Of a stretch of 9,882 nucleotides of DNA, positions 1-5,269 are shown in pieces. Under the pieces are notes generated by a model. The model was not told the DNA's origin. It made no database searches and worked only from the letters and a program-made list of their open reading frames with translations. The DNA is from an uncultured Clostridium sp. (lineage in GTDB: Bacteria; Bacillota; Clostridia; Lachnospirales; Lachnospiraceae), in assembly GCF_900547735.1 (NCBI RefSeq), contig NZ_URHZ01000124.1, forward strand, positions 1 through 9,882, given 5' to 3'. Each line of letters begins with the position of its first letter. The first letter of the stretch is position 1. Position numbers and translations under genes: made by a program.

Positions 1-99
1 TCCCGAACCCCGACCGTCCCGGCGGCGTTCTCATTCCTCAATTAAATCCCCATTTATCCCTAACCTGCTACAGAAGGAGGCCAGTTACAGGAAAAGTGA

Positions 100-129
100 T
101 TGCCAAATACAGGAGACAGCATATATAAT
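100..129 (+). promoter_or_regulatory. Promoter of the GntR-family regulator gene
   Basis: A -35 box TTGCCA (100-105, five of six consensus bases) and a perfect -10 box TATAAT (124-129) are separated by 18 bp. Transcription would start near 136, about 45 nt before the regulator start codon. Neither TATGACGT-type motif of the downstream regulatory region is present here, so autoregulation through that motif is not evident at this promoter. The assignment rests on consensus match and position only. Confidence 0.6.
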
Positions 130-142
130 AGATAAGACGGGA

Positions 143-161
143 CACGGCTAAATCGGCCGTG
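143..161 (+). other. Small hairpin in the regulator's 5' leader
   Basis: CACGGC (143-148) pairs perfectly with GCCGTG (156-161) around a 7-nt loop. It lies within the predicted 5' UTR about 20 nt upstream of the start codon. There is no T tract, so it is not a terminator. It could affect mRNA stability or be the inverted repeat of a DNA-binding site; the sequence does not decide which. Confidence 0.35.
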
Positions 162-181
162 CTCCTGCAGGGAAATAAAGG

Positions 182-904
182 ATGGTACAGATTATGGACA
201 GAGGTTTTACACTTTCTCAGAATATTGCGGATAAGATAAAAGCAAAGATTATGACGGGCGAATTTGCATTGGGCTCCAAGCTTCCCAATGAGAATGAGTT
301 AATGGATGCTTTAAATGTGAGCCGCACTACGATCAGGGAAGCGGTGAAGATTTTGATATCCAAGAATATTCTTTATATCGAGCGCGGAAAAGGAACCTAT
401 GTGGCTGCCATTCCCGGACTGGCGGACGATCCCTATGGATTTGAATTCATTCCGGAGGAGAAGCTGATCCCGGATCTCTGTGAAATGAGGAGTGTGATCG
501 AGCCGGAGGTGTATTATCTGGCCGCCGAACGGGCGACTAAAAGACAGCTCAGTGAGATGGAAGTGATCCTCAGAAAGATGAATGAGGTAATTTATGAGCT
601 TAAAATGGATGAAAACAATCCGCGCATGATTGACCGTCTGGCGGACAGTGAGATAGAATTCCACTCGCTCGTATACCGTATGACCGGGAACATCGTGATC
701 GAGAGGATGCTGCCCACGATTAAAAAGGCAATTGCCCTGAATTATACAACGAATATTTACCGCCGTTCCTTTGAACTTACCGCCACTCAGAATCTCCATA
801 TTGATTTATTTCATGCCCTTCAGGCAGGCGATGCGGCCAGGGCTCGGGAGATAGGCAGAGAGCATATGAAAACGATGAGAGAAAAGACGGGCCAGCGATG
901 CTGA
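182..904 (+). CDS. GntR/FadR-family (FCD domain) transcriptional regulator
   Basis: A 240-residue one-component regulator. Residues about 10-75 form the GntR winged helix-turn-helix; the typical signature is visible as LPNENEL (34-40), VSRTTIREAV (46-55) and the wing ERGKGTYV (67-74). Residues about 95-235 form a helical FCD ligand domain with EMRSVIEPE (101-109), EIEFH (157-161), TGN (168-170), and His206 and His228. These histidines sit where FCD proteins bind a metal that helps hold a carboxylate ligand. The usual Asp four residues before the first His appears as Glu157. The start at 182 has AGGGA (169-173) 8 nt upstream; ATG 194 is an alternative that keeps the whole domain. It stands just upstream of the TRAP operon in the same direction and is separated from it by a terminator, so it is the likely local regulator, probably responding to the imported carboxylate or a breakdown product. 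The family call is firm; ligand and sign of regulation are unknown. Confidence 0.95.
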   Translation: MVQIMDRGFTLSQNIADKIKAKIMTGEFALGSKLPNENELMDALNVSRTTIREAVKILISKNILYIERGKGTYVAAIPGLADDPYGFEFIPEEKLIPDLCEMRSVIEPEVYYLAAERATKRQLSEMEVILRKMNEVIYELKMDENNPRMIDRLADSEIEFHSLVYRMTGNIVIERMLPTIKKAIALNYTTNIYRRSFELTATQNLHIDLFHALQAGDAARAREIGREHMKTMREKTGQRC

Positions 905-933
905 AAAAAGACGGAAAAGGGCGAATTTTAATA

Positions 934-962
934 TTGACAGAGGTATGACGTCATGTTACACT
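934..962 (+). promoter_or_regulatory. Candidate promoter P1 of the TRAP operon, with embedded operator
   Basis: A perfect -35 TTGACA (934-939) and a -10-like TACACT (957-962) are 17 bp apart. The perfect 10-bp palindrome ATGACGTCAT (945-954) fills the spacer, a classic position for repression by blocking RNA polymerase. The -10 box lies inside the left arm of the terminator hairpin 956-994. A transcript from P1 would start near 969 in the loop, so it would lack the left arm and escape that terminator. The promoter is supported by consensus; use in vivo is inference. Confidence 0.5.
944..955. promoter_or_regulatory. Candidate GntR-type operator O1 (perfect palindrome)
   Basis: ATGACGTCAT (945-954) is a perfect inverted repeat lying between the -35 and -10 boxes of P1. 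GntR/FadR-type regulators bind short palindromes as dimers, and the regulator gene ends only 40 bp upstream. The core TATGACGT (944-951) recurs in inverted orientation at 1018-1025. Assignment to the neighbouring regulator is inference from proximity and repetition. Confidence 0.5.
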
Positions 963-1002
963 GGAATTAACGAAACTCCACGATTCCAGTGTAATTTTTT
1001 TT
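956..1002 (+). terminator. Rho-independent terminator of the regulator gene
   Basis: A perfect 12-bp stem, TTACACTGGAAT (956-967) with ATTCCAGTGTAA (983-994), encloses a 15-nt loop and is followed by eight T (995-1002). It lies about 50 nt after the regulator stop and would end that transcript. Its left arm carries the -10 box of P1, so terminator and promoter are nested. Confidence 0.8.
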
Positions 1003-1029
1003 AACATAAGACATCATACGTCATATCAC
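1001..1029 (+). promoter_or_regulatory. Candidate promoter P2 with operator O2
   Basis: TTAACA (1001-1006) and TATCAC (1024-1029) are 17 bp apart, five of six and four of six consensus bases. They sit directly after the terminator T tract. The sequence ACGTCATA (1018-1025), the reverse complement of the TATGACGT core of O1, overlaps the -10 element. This would give a leader of about 80 nt to the dctP-like gene. It is weaker than P1 by consensus; one of the two may be unused. Confidence 0.35.
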
Positions 1030-1115
1030 ATGAAGGAGGCGGCATTCTCCATTGAAGGGGATCTATGATATGGAGCCGAGAAGATGCCTGTTTCAAATAA
1101 AAAGGAGGAAGAAAG

Positions 1116-2225
1116 ATGAAAAAATTTGTAGCATTAACGGTTGCCGGGGTGCTGGCTGTTACTTCACTGGCGGGCTGCGGGAAAGGGAAGACGGCGGAGA
1201 GTGAGACGGCTGCGGAAACAAAGACGGAGAGCCAGGCGGAAAGCGGCGGGAGTGAAAAGCCAAATCAGGATGTAAAGCTTTTAAAAACCAGTATGCCGAC
1301 ATCCTGGGATGAAACACACGGTTACACTCAGGCCTTGATTGCCATGAACGCATATCTGGATGAAGCTTCAGGAGGAAAACTTCAGCTTGATGTTTATGCG
1401 GGAGGACAGCTTGGGGATGAGGTATCGGTGTTTGAGAGCATGCAGATGGGGACGATTGACTGTGCGGTATTCAATGCGGCCTCCTTATCCAACTTCACGC
1501 ATGTGCTTGAGGCATTTGACCTGCCCTACATGTGGGTGGATGATACCGGCGTAGTGAATACGGAACTGCAGAACACCGTAGTCAGTTCGGATTTTGCGAA
1601 AGGATATCTCGACAAGGTGTATGCGGAGACTTCGGTTAAACCGGTTGGTTTTCTGTATAATGCCTCCCGCGATTTCTTCCTGAAAAAAGAACTGAAGAGC
1701 CTGGCCGACGCGCCGAGCATCAAGCTGCGTTCCATGACGGCGCAGATGCATCTGGACATGTATACCGCCATGGGGTTTGTGGCAACGCCTCTGGGTTACA
1801 GCGAGGTTTACAATGCCATGCAGACGGGAGTGGTGGACGGCTTTGAAGATACGGCCTGCTCCACGATTACTTCGGGAACGTACGAGACGGCAAAATATGT
1901 GGTAAAATCCGGCCATGCGACGGCCTCCCCTCTGTTTGTGTGCAGCGGAATGACCTGGGACGGCCTGTCCGAGGAGGAAAAGGGCTGGATAACGGAGGCA
2001 GTCGAAAAGGGACGTCAGGCCTGCTATGACACCTTCGAAACGGCACAGAAAAATGCCTACGAGACATTTGAGGAAAAGGGTCTCCAGGTCTCCGTCATCG
2101 ATCACAAAGCGGCCGTAGCGGCATGCCGGCCGGTAATCGAAAAGTACTGTGAAAATGAGGACAGCAAGGCAATCTATGACTATGTCCTGAAAGTGCGTGA
2201 AGATCTGGGAATCCCGCAGAACTAA
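1116..2225 (+). CDS. TRAP transporter substrate-binding lipoprotein (DctP family)
   Basis: A 369-residue extracytoplasmic solute receptor that delivers a small, usually carboxylate-bearing, solute to the TRAP membrane subunits. The N-terminus has a lysine-containing start, a hydrophobic core and the lipobox LAGC (18-21), so Cys21 is the predicted lipid anchor on the outer face of the membrane. A flexible linker rich in Glu, Thr, Ser and Lys follows to about residue 50. The DctP fold shows the family signatures YAGGQLGDE (94-102), IKLRS (202-206, whose Arg205 is at the position that normally salt-bridges the ligand carboxylate) and PLGYSEVYNAMQTGVVDGFE (225-244). Length is normal for a lipoprotein DctP. 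GGAGG at 1104-1108 lies 7 nt before the ATG. It is the first gene of the operon and is followed by two intercistronic hairpins. The family is certain; the ligand cannot be read from sequence. Confidence 0.96.
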   Translation: MKKFVALTVAGVLAVTSLAGCGKGKTAESETAAETKTESQAESGGSEKPNQDVKLLKTSMPTSWDETHGYTQALIAMNAYLDEASGGKLQLDVYAGGQLGDEVSVFESMQMGTIDCAVFNAASLSNFTHVLEAFDLPYMWVDDTGVVNTELQNTVVSSDFAKGYLDKVYAETSVKPVGFLYNASRDFFLKKELKSLADAPSIKLRSMTAQMHLDMYTAMGFVATPLGYSEVYNAMQTGVVDGFEDTACSTITSGTYETAKYVVKSGHATASPLFVCSGMTWDGLSEEEKGWITEAVEKGRQACYDTFETAQKNAYETFEEKGLQVSVIDHKAAVAACRPVIEKYCENEDSKAIYDYVLKVREDLGIPQN

Positions 2226-2242
2226 GCAGGAGAAGGCCGGAA

Positions 2243-2271
2243 GGACAGGGCGGCGCTTCTCCCGCCTGTCC
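2243..2271 (+). other. Intercistronic hairpin 1 between dctP-like and dctQ-like genes
   Basis: GGACAGG plus CGG (2243-2253, one bulged G) pairs with CCGCCTGTCC (2262-2271) over an 8-nt loop: ten GC-rich base pairs. It starts 18 nt after the binding-protein stop codon. There is no T tract, so full termination is unlikely. Such structures after a transporter's binding-protein gene commonly protect the upstream mRNA from 3' exonucleases and raise its abundance relative to the membrane subunits. The role is inference. Confidence 0.6.
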
Positions 2272-2283
2272 GCGAAGCGTGTT

Positions 2284-2328
2284 GTTGTCCGCAGAACCGC
2301 GTTCCCTGGCGGGGCTGCGAATGACAAC
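2284..2328 (+). other. Intercistronic hairpin 2 just before the dctQ-like ribosome binding site
   Basis: A compound stem: GTTGTC (2284-2289) pairs with GACAAC (2323-2328), CGCAG (2290-2294) with CTGCG across a 3-nt bulge, and an inner CCGC with GCGG. It ends 4 nt before AAGGAG (2333-2338), the dctQ-like ribosome binding site. It has no T tract. It could stack with hairpin 1 and slow translation entry or processing of the distal message. Confidence 0.5.
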
Positions 2329-2343
2329 TGAAAAGGAGATAGT

Positions 2344-2868
2344 ATGGCAAAAAAAGTAATCTATATGCTGGATCGTTTTAACGACCGTCTGATTTGGGCA
2401 GTCAAGTATTTTCTTTGTGCAGTCCTGACACTCCAGGTCTGCCTGATCTTTGTCTCCGTGGTGATGCGGTATTTTCTGAACCGTCCTCTGGCATGGAGTG
2501 ATGAAATGGCCACTTTTCTGCTTGTGTATGTAACGTTTCTGGGAACTTATGTGGCATCCAACACGGGGCATCTGGCGAAAGTCGAACTATTTGTTTCCCT
2601 GTTTAAGGGGCCTTTTCGGACGGCCGCCCGGATTCTTGCCCGGATTTTTTCCGCAGGCTTAGTCGGCTGGATTGGATTTTACGGGACAAAAATGTATTTT
2701 TCAAATATTATTCAGAACCAGGTCAGCTCCGCCATGCAGATTCCGATGCGTCTTATCTGGTGGATTCTGCCGGTGACGATGTGGCTGCTGCTTTTTTCGG
2801 AAGTGCTGGGATTTCTGCATATTTTTATTCCCAGAAGTGACGGAAATGAATATGTACGTTTAGATTAG
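2344..2868 (+). CDS. TRAP transporter small membrane subunit (DctQ family)
   Basis: A 174-residue integral membrane protein, the small subunit that pairs with DctM and helps position the substrate-binding protein. Four membrane helices are visible at about residues 17-42, 55-75, 98-118 and 136-160. The family signature RYFLNRPLAWSDE (42-54) follows helix 1, and the segment SAMQIPM (129-135) leads into helix 4, as in other DctQ proteins. Length is typical. AAGGAG (2333-2338) lies 5 nt before the ATG. It sits between the binding protein and the large subunit, the standard P-Q-M order, and is not fused to DctM. The family call is firm. Confidence 0.93.
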   Translation: MAKKVIYMLDRFNDRLIWAVKYFLCAVLTLQVCLIFVSVVMRYFLNRPLAWSDEMATFLLVYVTFLGTYVASNTGHLAKVELFVSLFKGPFRTAARILARIFSAGLVGWIGFYGTKMYFSNIIQNQVSSAMQIPMRLIWWILPVTMWLLLFSEVLGFLHIFIPRSDGNEYVRLD

Positions 2869-2876
2869 CGTTCTGT

Positions 2877-2910
2877 TCCGTTCCTGTGCGGCTGCATATA
2901 ACCGAACGGG
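2877..2910 (+). other. Weak intercistronic inverted repeat between dctQ-like and dctM-like genes
   Basis: CCGTTC (2878-2883) can pair with GAACGG (2904-2909), extended by one wobble pair, around a loop of about 20 nt. There is no T tract. It lies in the 73-nt gap before the dctM-like gene. The loop is long and the stem short, so a function is doubtful. Confidence 0.25.
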
Positions 2911-2929
2911 GGTGGGCGGGACACTGAAG

Positions 2930-2934
2930 AGGAG
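2930..2934 (+). promoter_or_regulatory. Ribosome binding site that sets the dctM-like start
   Basis: AGGAG at 2930-2934 lies 7 nt before ATG 2942. The reading frame is open upstream to a GTG at 2912, but that codon would add a hydrophilic ten-residue extension before the first membrane helix and would place this site inside the coding region. ATG 2942 is therefore preferred. Confidence 0.7.
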
Positions 2935-2941
2935 TGACGGT

Positions 2942-4225
2942 ATGATAATGATAATTATGTTTGTAGTCACCCTGCTGCTGGGAGTTCCGATTGCATATGT
3001 GCTGGGACTGGTTGGCGCGGCCGGGCTGATTACTATGGGGCCGAACTATTTTCCTGCGGTGGCGCAGAAATTGTTTTCGTCGGCTAATTCCTACAATCTG
3101 ATGGCAATTCCGATGTTTATCCTGGCCGGTGAGCTGATGGGGCTTTCCGGGGATGTGACGAGGCTGATGGATTTCTGCCGGGCGCTGGTCGGCCGGGTGA
3201 AGGGCGGCATTGCCTATGTCTGCACGATCGTGGGACTTCTTCTGGGGGGAATTCTGGGGATGGCGAATGCGGAAGCGGCTTTGCTATCCTCAACCATTTA
3301 TCCGGAAATGCGCAAAGACGGATATGAGGATGATTTTGCAGCCTGCTTTATCGCCTCCGTATCGGTGGTGGGGCCCCTGATCCCTCCGGGACTGCTGTAT
3401 GTTATTTACGGCGTATCCAGCGGCACGCCGATCGCCTATCTGTTTGAGGCAGGCGTGGTGCCCGGCATTATGGTCGGCCTGGCCCTGGCGCTGGTAATCT
3501 TCCTTCTGTCCCGGAATCCGAAGCGCAAATGGGTAATCCACGACTGGCAGGGATGGAGGCATGTGTGGGATAAGCTGAAATCGGCCGCTTTTTCCATCAT
3601 TGCGCCGTTTCTAACCTTTGTCAGCATCGCGGCGGGAGTTGCGACGGCAACCGAGTCGGCGTCGCTGATTATCATGGTGGTGACGCTGGTAGGAATCTTT
3701 GTTTATAAAAAGATAAAACTCAAAGCTTTAATTCCGATGATTATCAGGTCGGCCGTGATGAGCGGAGCCATCCTGATTATTGCGGCAATGGCGGGCGTAA
3801 TGGGGTGGGCTCTGGCGATAGAGCAGATTCCTACAATTATCTGTAACTTTATGCTTTCCCTGACGGACAACGGCATGGTTGCGCTGCTCATTATCCAAGT
3901 TTTCCTGCTGCTCGTCGGAATGTTTATGGATGCATCCCCGGCGGTTCTGATTCTGGTACCCGTCTTCCTGCCGATTATGCAGGCTTACGGATACGATTTT
4001 GTCCATTTTGGACTGCTGATGTGTTTCAACCTGACGATCGGTGTTCTGACACCGCCGGTGGGAACGTGTTTATATACGACGGCAATGGCCACCAAGGTAC
4101 CGGTGGACCGGATGGTAAAAGGAATCTGGCCGTGGATCGGCGTGCTGGTGGTGTGTCTTTTAATATGCACTTACTGTCCGGATCTGGTACTCGCAGTCCC
4201 GCGCCTGTTGGGTTATACAGGTTAA
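2942..4225 (+). CDS. TRAP transporter large membrane subunit (DctM family)
   Basis: A 427-residue, very hydrophobic protein with about a dozen membrane segments. It forms the sodium-coupled transport channel of the TRAP system. Numbered from ATG 2942, family signatures are NLMAIPMFILAGELM (52-66), GILGMANAEAALLSS (103-117), VGPLIPPG (143-150), GVATATESA (232-240, usually G-I-A-T-P-T-E-A), GMFMDASPAVLILVP (326-340) and LTIGVLTPPVG (364-374). The repeated glycine/proline-rich hairpin signatures in the two halves are the inverted-repeat ion and substrate sites of this superfamily. Length matches the family. The next gene starts 24 nt after the stop codon, so the catabolic genes are very likely co-transcribed with the transporter. 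Confidence 0.95.
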   Translation: MIMIIMFVVTLLLGVPIAYVLGLVGAAGLITMGPNYFPAVAQKLFSSANSYNLMAIPMFILAGELMGLSGDVTRLMDFCRALVGRVKGGIAYVCTIVGLLLGGILGMANAEAALLSSTIYPEMRKDGYEDDFAACFIASVSVVGPLIPPGLLYVIYGVSSGTPIAYLFEAGVVPGIMVGLALALVIFLLSRNPKRKWVIHDWQGWRHVWDKLKSAAFSIIAPFLTFVSIAAGVATATESASLIIMVVTLVGIFVYKKIKLKALIPMIIRSAVMSGAILIIAAMAGVMGWALAIEQIPTIICNFMLSLTDNGMVALLIIQVFLLLVGMFMDASPAVLILVPVFLPIMQAYGYDFVHFGLLMCFNLTIGVLTPPVGTCLYTTAMATKVPVDRMVKGIWPWIGVLVVCLLICTYCPDLVLAVPRLLGYTG

Positions 4226-4249
4226 CATAAAATAGAACGGAGGTTTGAG

Positions 4250-4732
4250 ATGATTAACAACAATGCAAAAATCAATGACACGCTGTCAAAGGAGATCAGG
4301 AAGGCGAACGAGACCAGAGGCATGTGGTATTACCAGTTGGTAAAAGCGGCAGGACGGTACGGTTTGGACGAAGAGGCCTATGCCCGCGGTGCAATCCGCA
4401 AATTGGGCAATCTCTACCGCAAGAATTATCCTGACACGGACAGTATTTCCCGGTTCATGGGCGCGTTCATGAACGATCAGACAATAAAACAGTTCCATGC
4501 GGAGCTGATCTCCATGACGGATGAGGAAGCGGTGGTGCATTTTCATTACTGCCCTATGTGCGGAGCCTGGACAAAGCTTACCAAGGATGAAAAGGAAATC
4601 GGCTTAATCTGTGACTGCGCGATGGATGTGGACCGGGGCGTATTTGACTTATACGACCACATCGGCTTTAAGCTGGAGCGTGCGATTGGAACGGGAGACG
4701 ATGTCTGTGAGCTGCATTTTGTGAAAAAGTAG
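4250..4732 (+). CDS. ATC hydrolase-family protein, copy 1 (L-2-amino-thiazoline-4-carboxylate hydrolase-like)
   Basis: A 160-residue cytoplasmic protein that matches by eye the L-2-amino-thiazoline-4-carboxylic acid hydrolase family. Founding members open the ATC ring on the way to L-cysteine. The N-terminal half is helical, with RGMWYYQLVKAA (23-34). The C-terminal half carries the family's cysteine-rich core: YCPMCGAW (100-107), ICDCAMDVDRG (120-130), and G-T-G-D-D-V-C ending at Cys153. Cys101, Cys104, Cys121, Cys123 and Cys153 are candidate metal or catalytic residues. GGAGG-type site 4239-4243 lies 6 nt before the ATG. The copy downstream is a divergent paralogue with aligned motifs. Family members vary in substrate and most are untested, so the true substrate may not be ATC. 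Confidence 0.8.
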   Translation: MINNNAKINDTLSKEIRKANETRGMWYYQLVKAAGRYGLDEEAYARGAIRKLGNLYRKNYPDTDSISRFMGAFMNDQTIKQFHAELISMTDEEAVVHFHYCPMCGAWTKLTKDEKEIGLICDCAMDVDRGVFDLYDHIGFKLERAIGTGDDVCELHFVKK

Positions 4733-4744
4733 GGGGAGAGTAAA

Positions 4745-5233
4745 ATGATTAAAAATGTGCCGAAAAAATATGTGAGTGATTATGAGGTAGATGCGGTGCG
4801 GGATGCCTATGAAAACCGCGGAAGATGGTATTATTTTCTGGTAAAGGAGGGGCTGGAACAGGGCCTTCCCCTGGAATTTGCACGGGACGCCATGCATGAA
4901 GCAGGTGTTTTTCTGGGGAAAAACAGGTTTGCCGGTATTGATAATCTGAAGGATTTTGCGGATGAGTTTATGACCTATGGGGTGGAGAAGGTCAACGAAG
5001 GCGAGATCGTGAAGCTGACGGATGAGGAATTTGAGGTGGATCTGGGCTACTGTCCGCTGGTGAACGCCTGGCAGAACCTGGATCAGGATGAAAAGTTCCT
5101 GGCCGATATCTGTGATATCTGTATGGAGATGGACCGCGGCACGGCGGAGAGCCTGGGGATGTCGATGGATTTAAAAGCAACTATAGCATCGGGGTGCGGT
5201 AAGTGCACGATGTGTTTTAAAAAGGAGAAATAA
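4745..5233 (+). CDS. ATC hydrolase-family protein, copy 2 (paralogue)
   Basis: A 162-residue paralogue of the preceding gene, starting 12 nt after its stop. Shared landmarks align without gaps through the core: R-G-R-W-Y-Y (25-30), YCPLVNAW (102-109), ICDICMEMDRG (122-132) and a C-terminal G-x4-C ending at Cys154. It lacks the second Cys of the YCPxC motif found in copy 1 (Val106 instead), has Cys126 in place of an Asp/Cys arrangement one residue off, and adds Cys151 and Cys157, which make a C-x2-C-x2-C run at the C-terminus. The two may form a heteromer or act on successive or different substrates. A GGGGAG site lies 5-10 nt upstream. The family call rests on similarity to copy 1 and to the family motifs; the substrate is unknown. 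Confidence 0.78.
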   Translation: MIKNVPKKYVSDYEVDAVRDAYENRGRWYYFLVKEGLEQGLPLEFARDAMHEAGVFLGKNRFAGIDNLKDFADEFMTYGVEKVNEGEIVKLTDEEFEVDLGYCPLVNAWQNLDQDEKFLADICDICMEMDRGTAESLGMSMDLKATIASGCGKCTMCFKKEK

Positions 5234-5254
5234 AACAGGAACCGATAAATCCAT

Positions 5255-5259
5255 GGAGG
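5255..5259 (+). promoter_or_regulatory. Ribosome binding site that sets the CyuA-like start
   Basis: GGAGG (5255-5259) is only 1 nt from ATG 5261, too close for use, and 10 nt from the in-frame ATG 5270. Start at 5270 is therefore preferred and also matches the short N-terminus usual in the family. Confidence 0.6.
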
Positions 5260-5269
5260 AATGGCGGAA

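Noticed and set aside
1..45. Open stretch at the window edge ending in a stop at 43-45, possibly the tail of an upstream gene.
   Set aside because: Only 14 codons are visible and they show no recognisable motif.
1065..1100. An 11-codon ORF (M-I-W-S-R-E-D-A-C-F-K) ending just before the dctP-like ribosome binding site, a possible leader peptide.
   Set aside because: Its G-rich upstream site is only 4 nt away, there is no attenuator hairpin linked to it, and the length is within chance expectation.
1485..2327. A 280-codon open frame on the minus strand opposite the dctP-like gene.
   Set aside because: Composition is low-quality (rich in Arg, His, Cys), no family motif is visible, and the plus-strand frame is a clear DctP protein.
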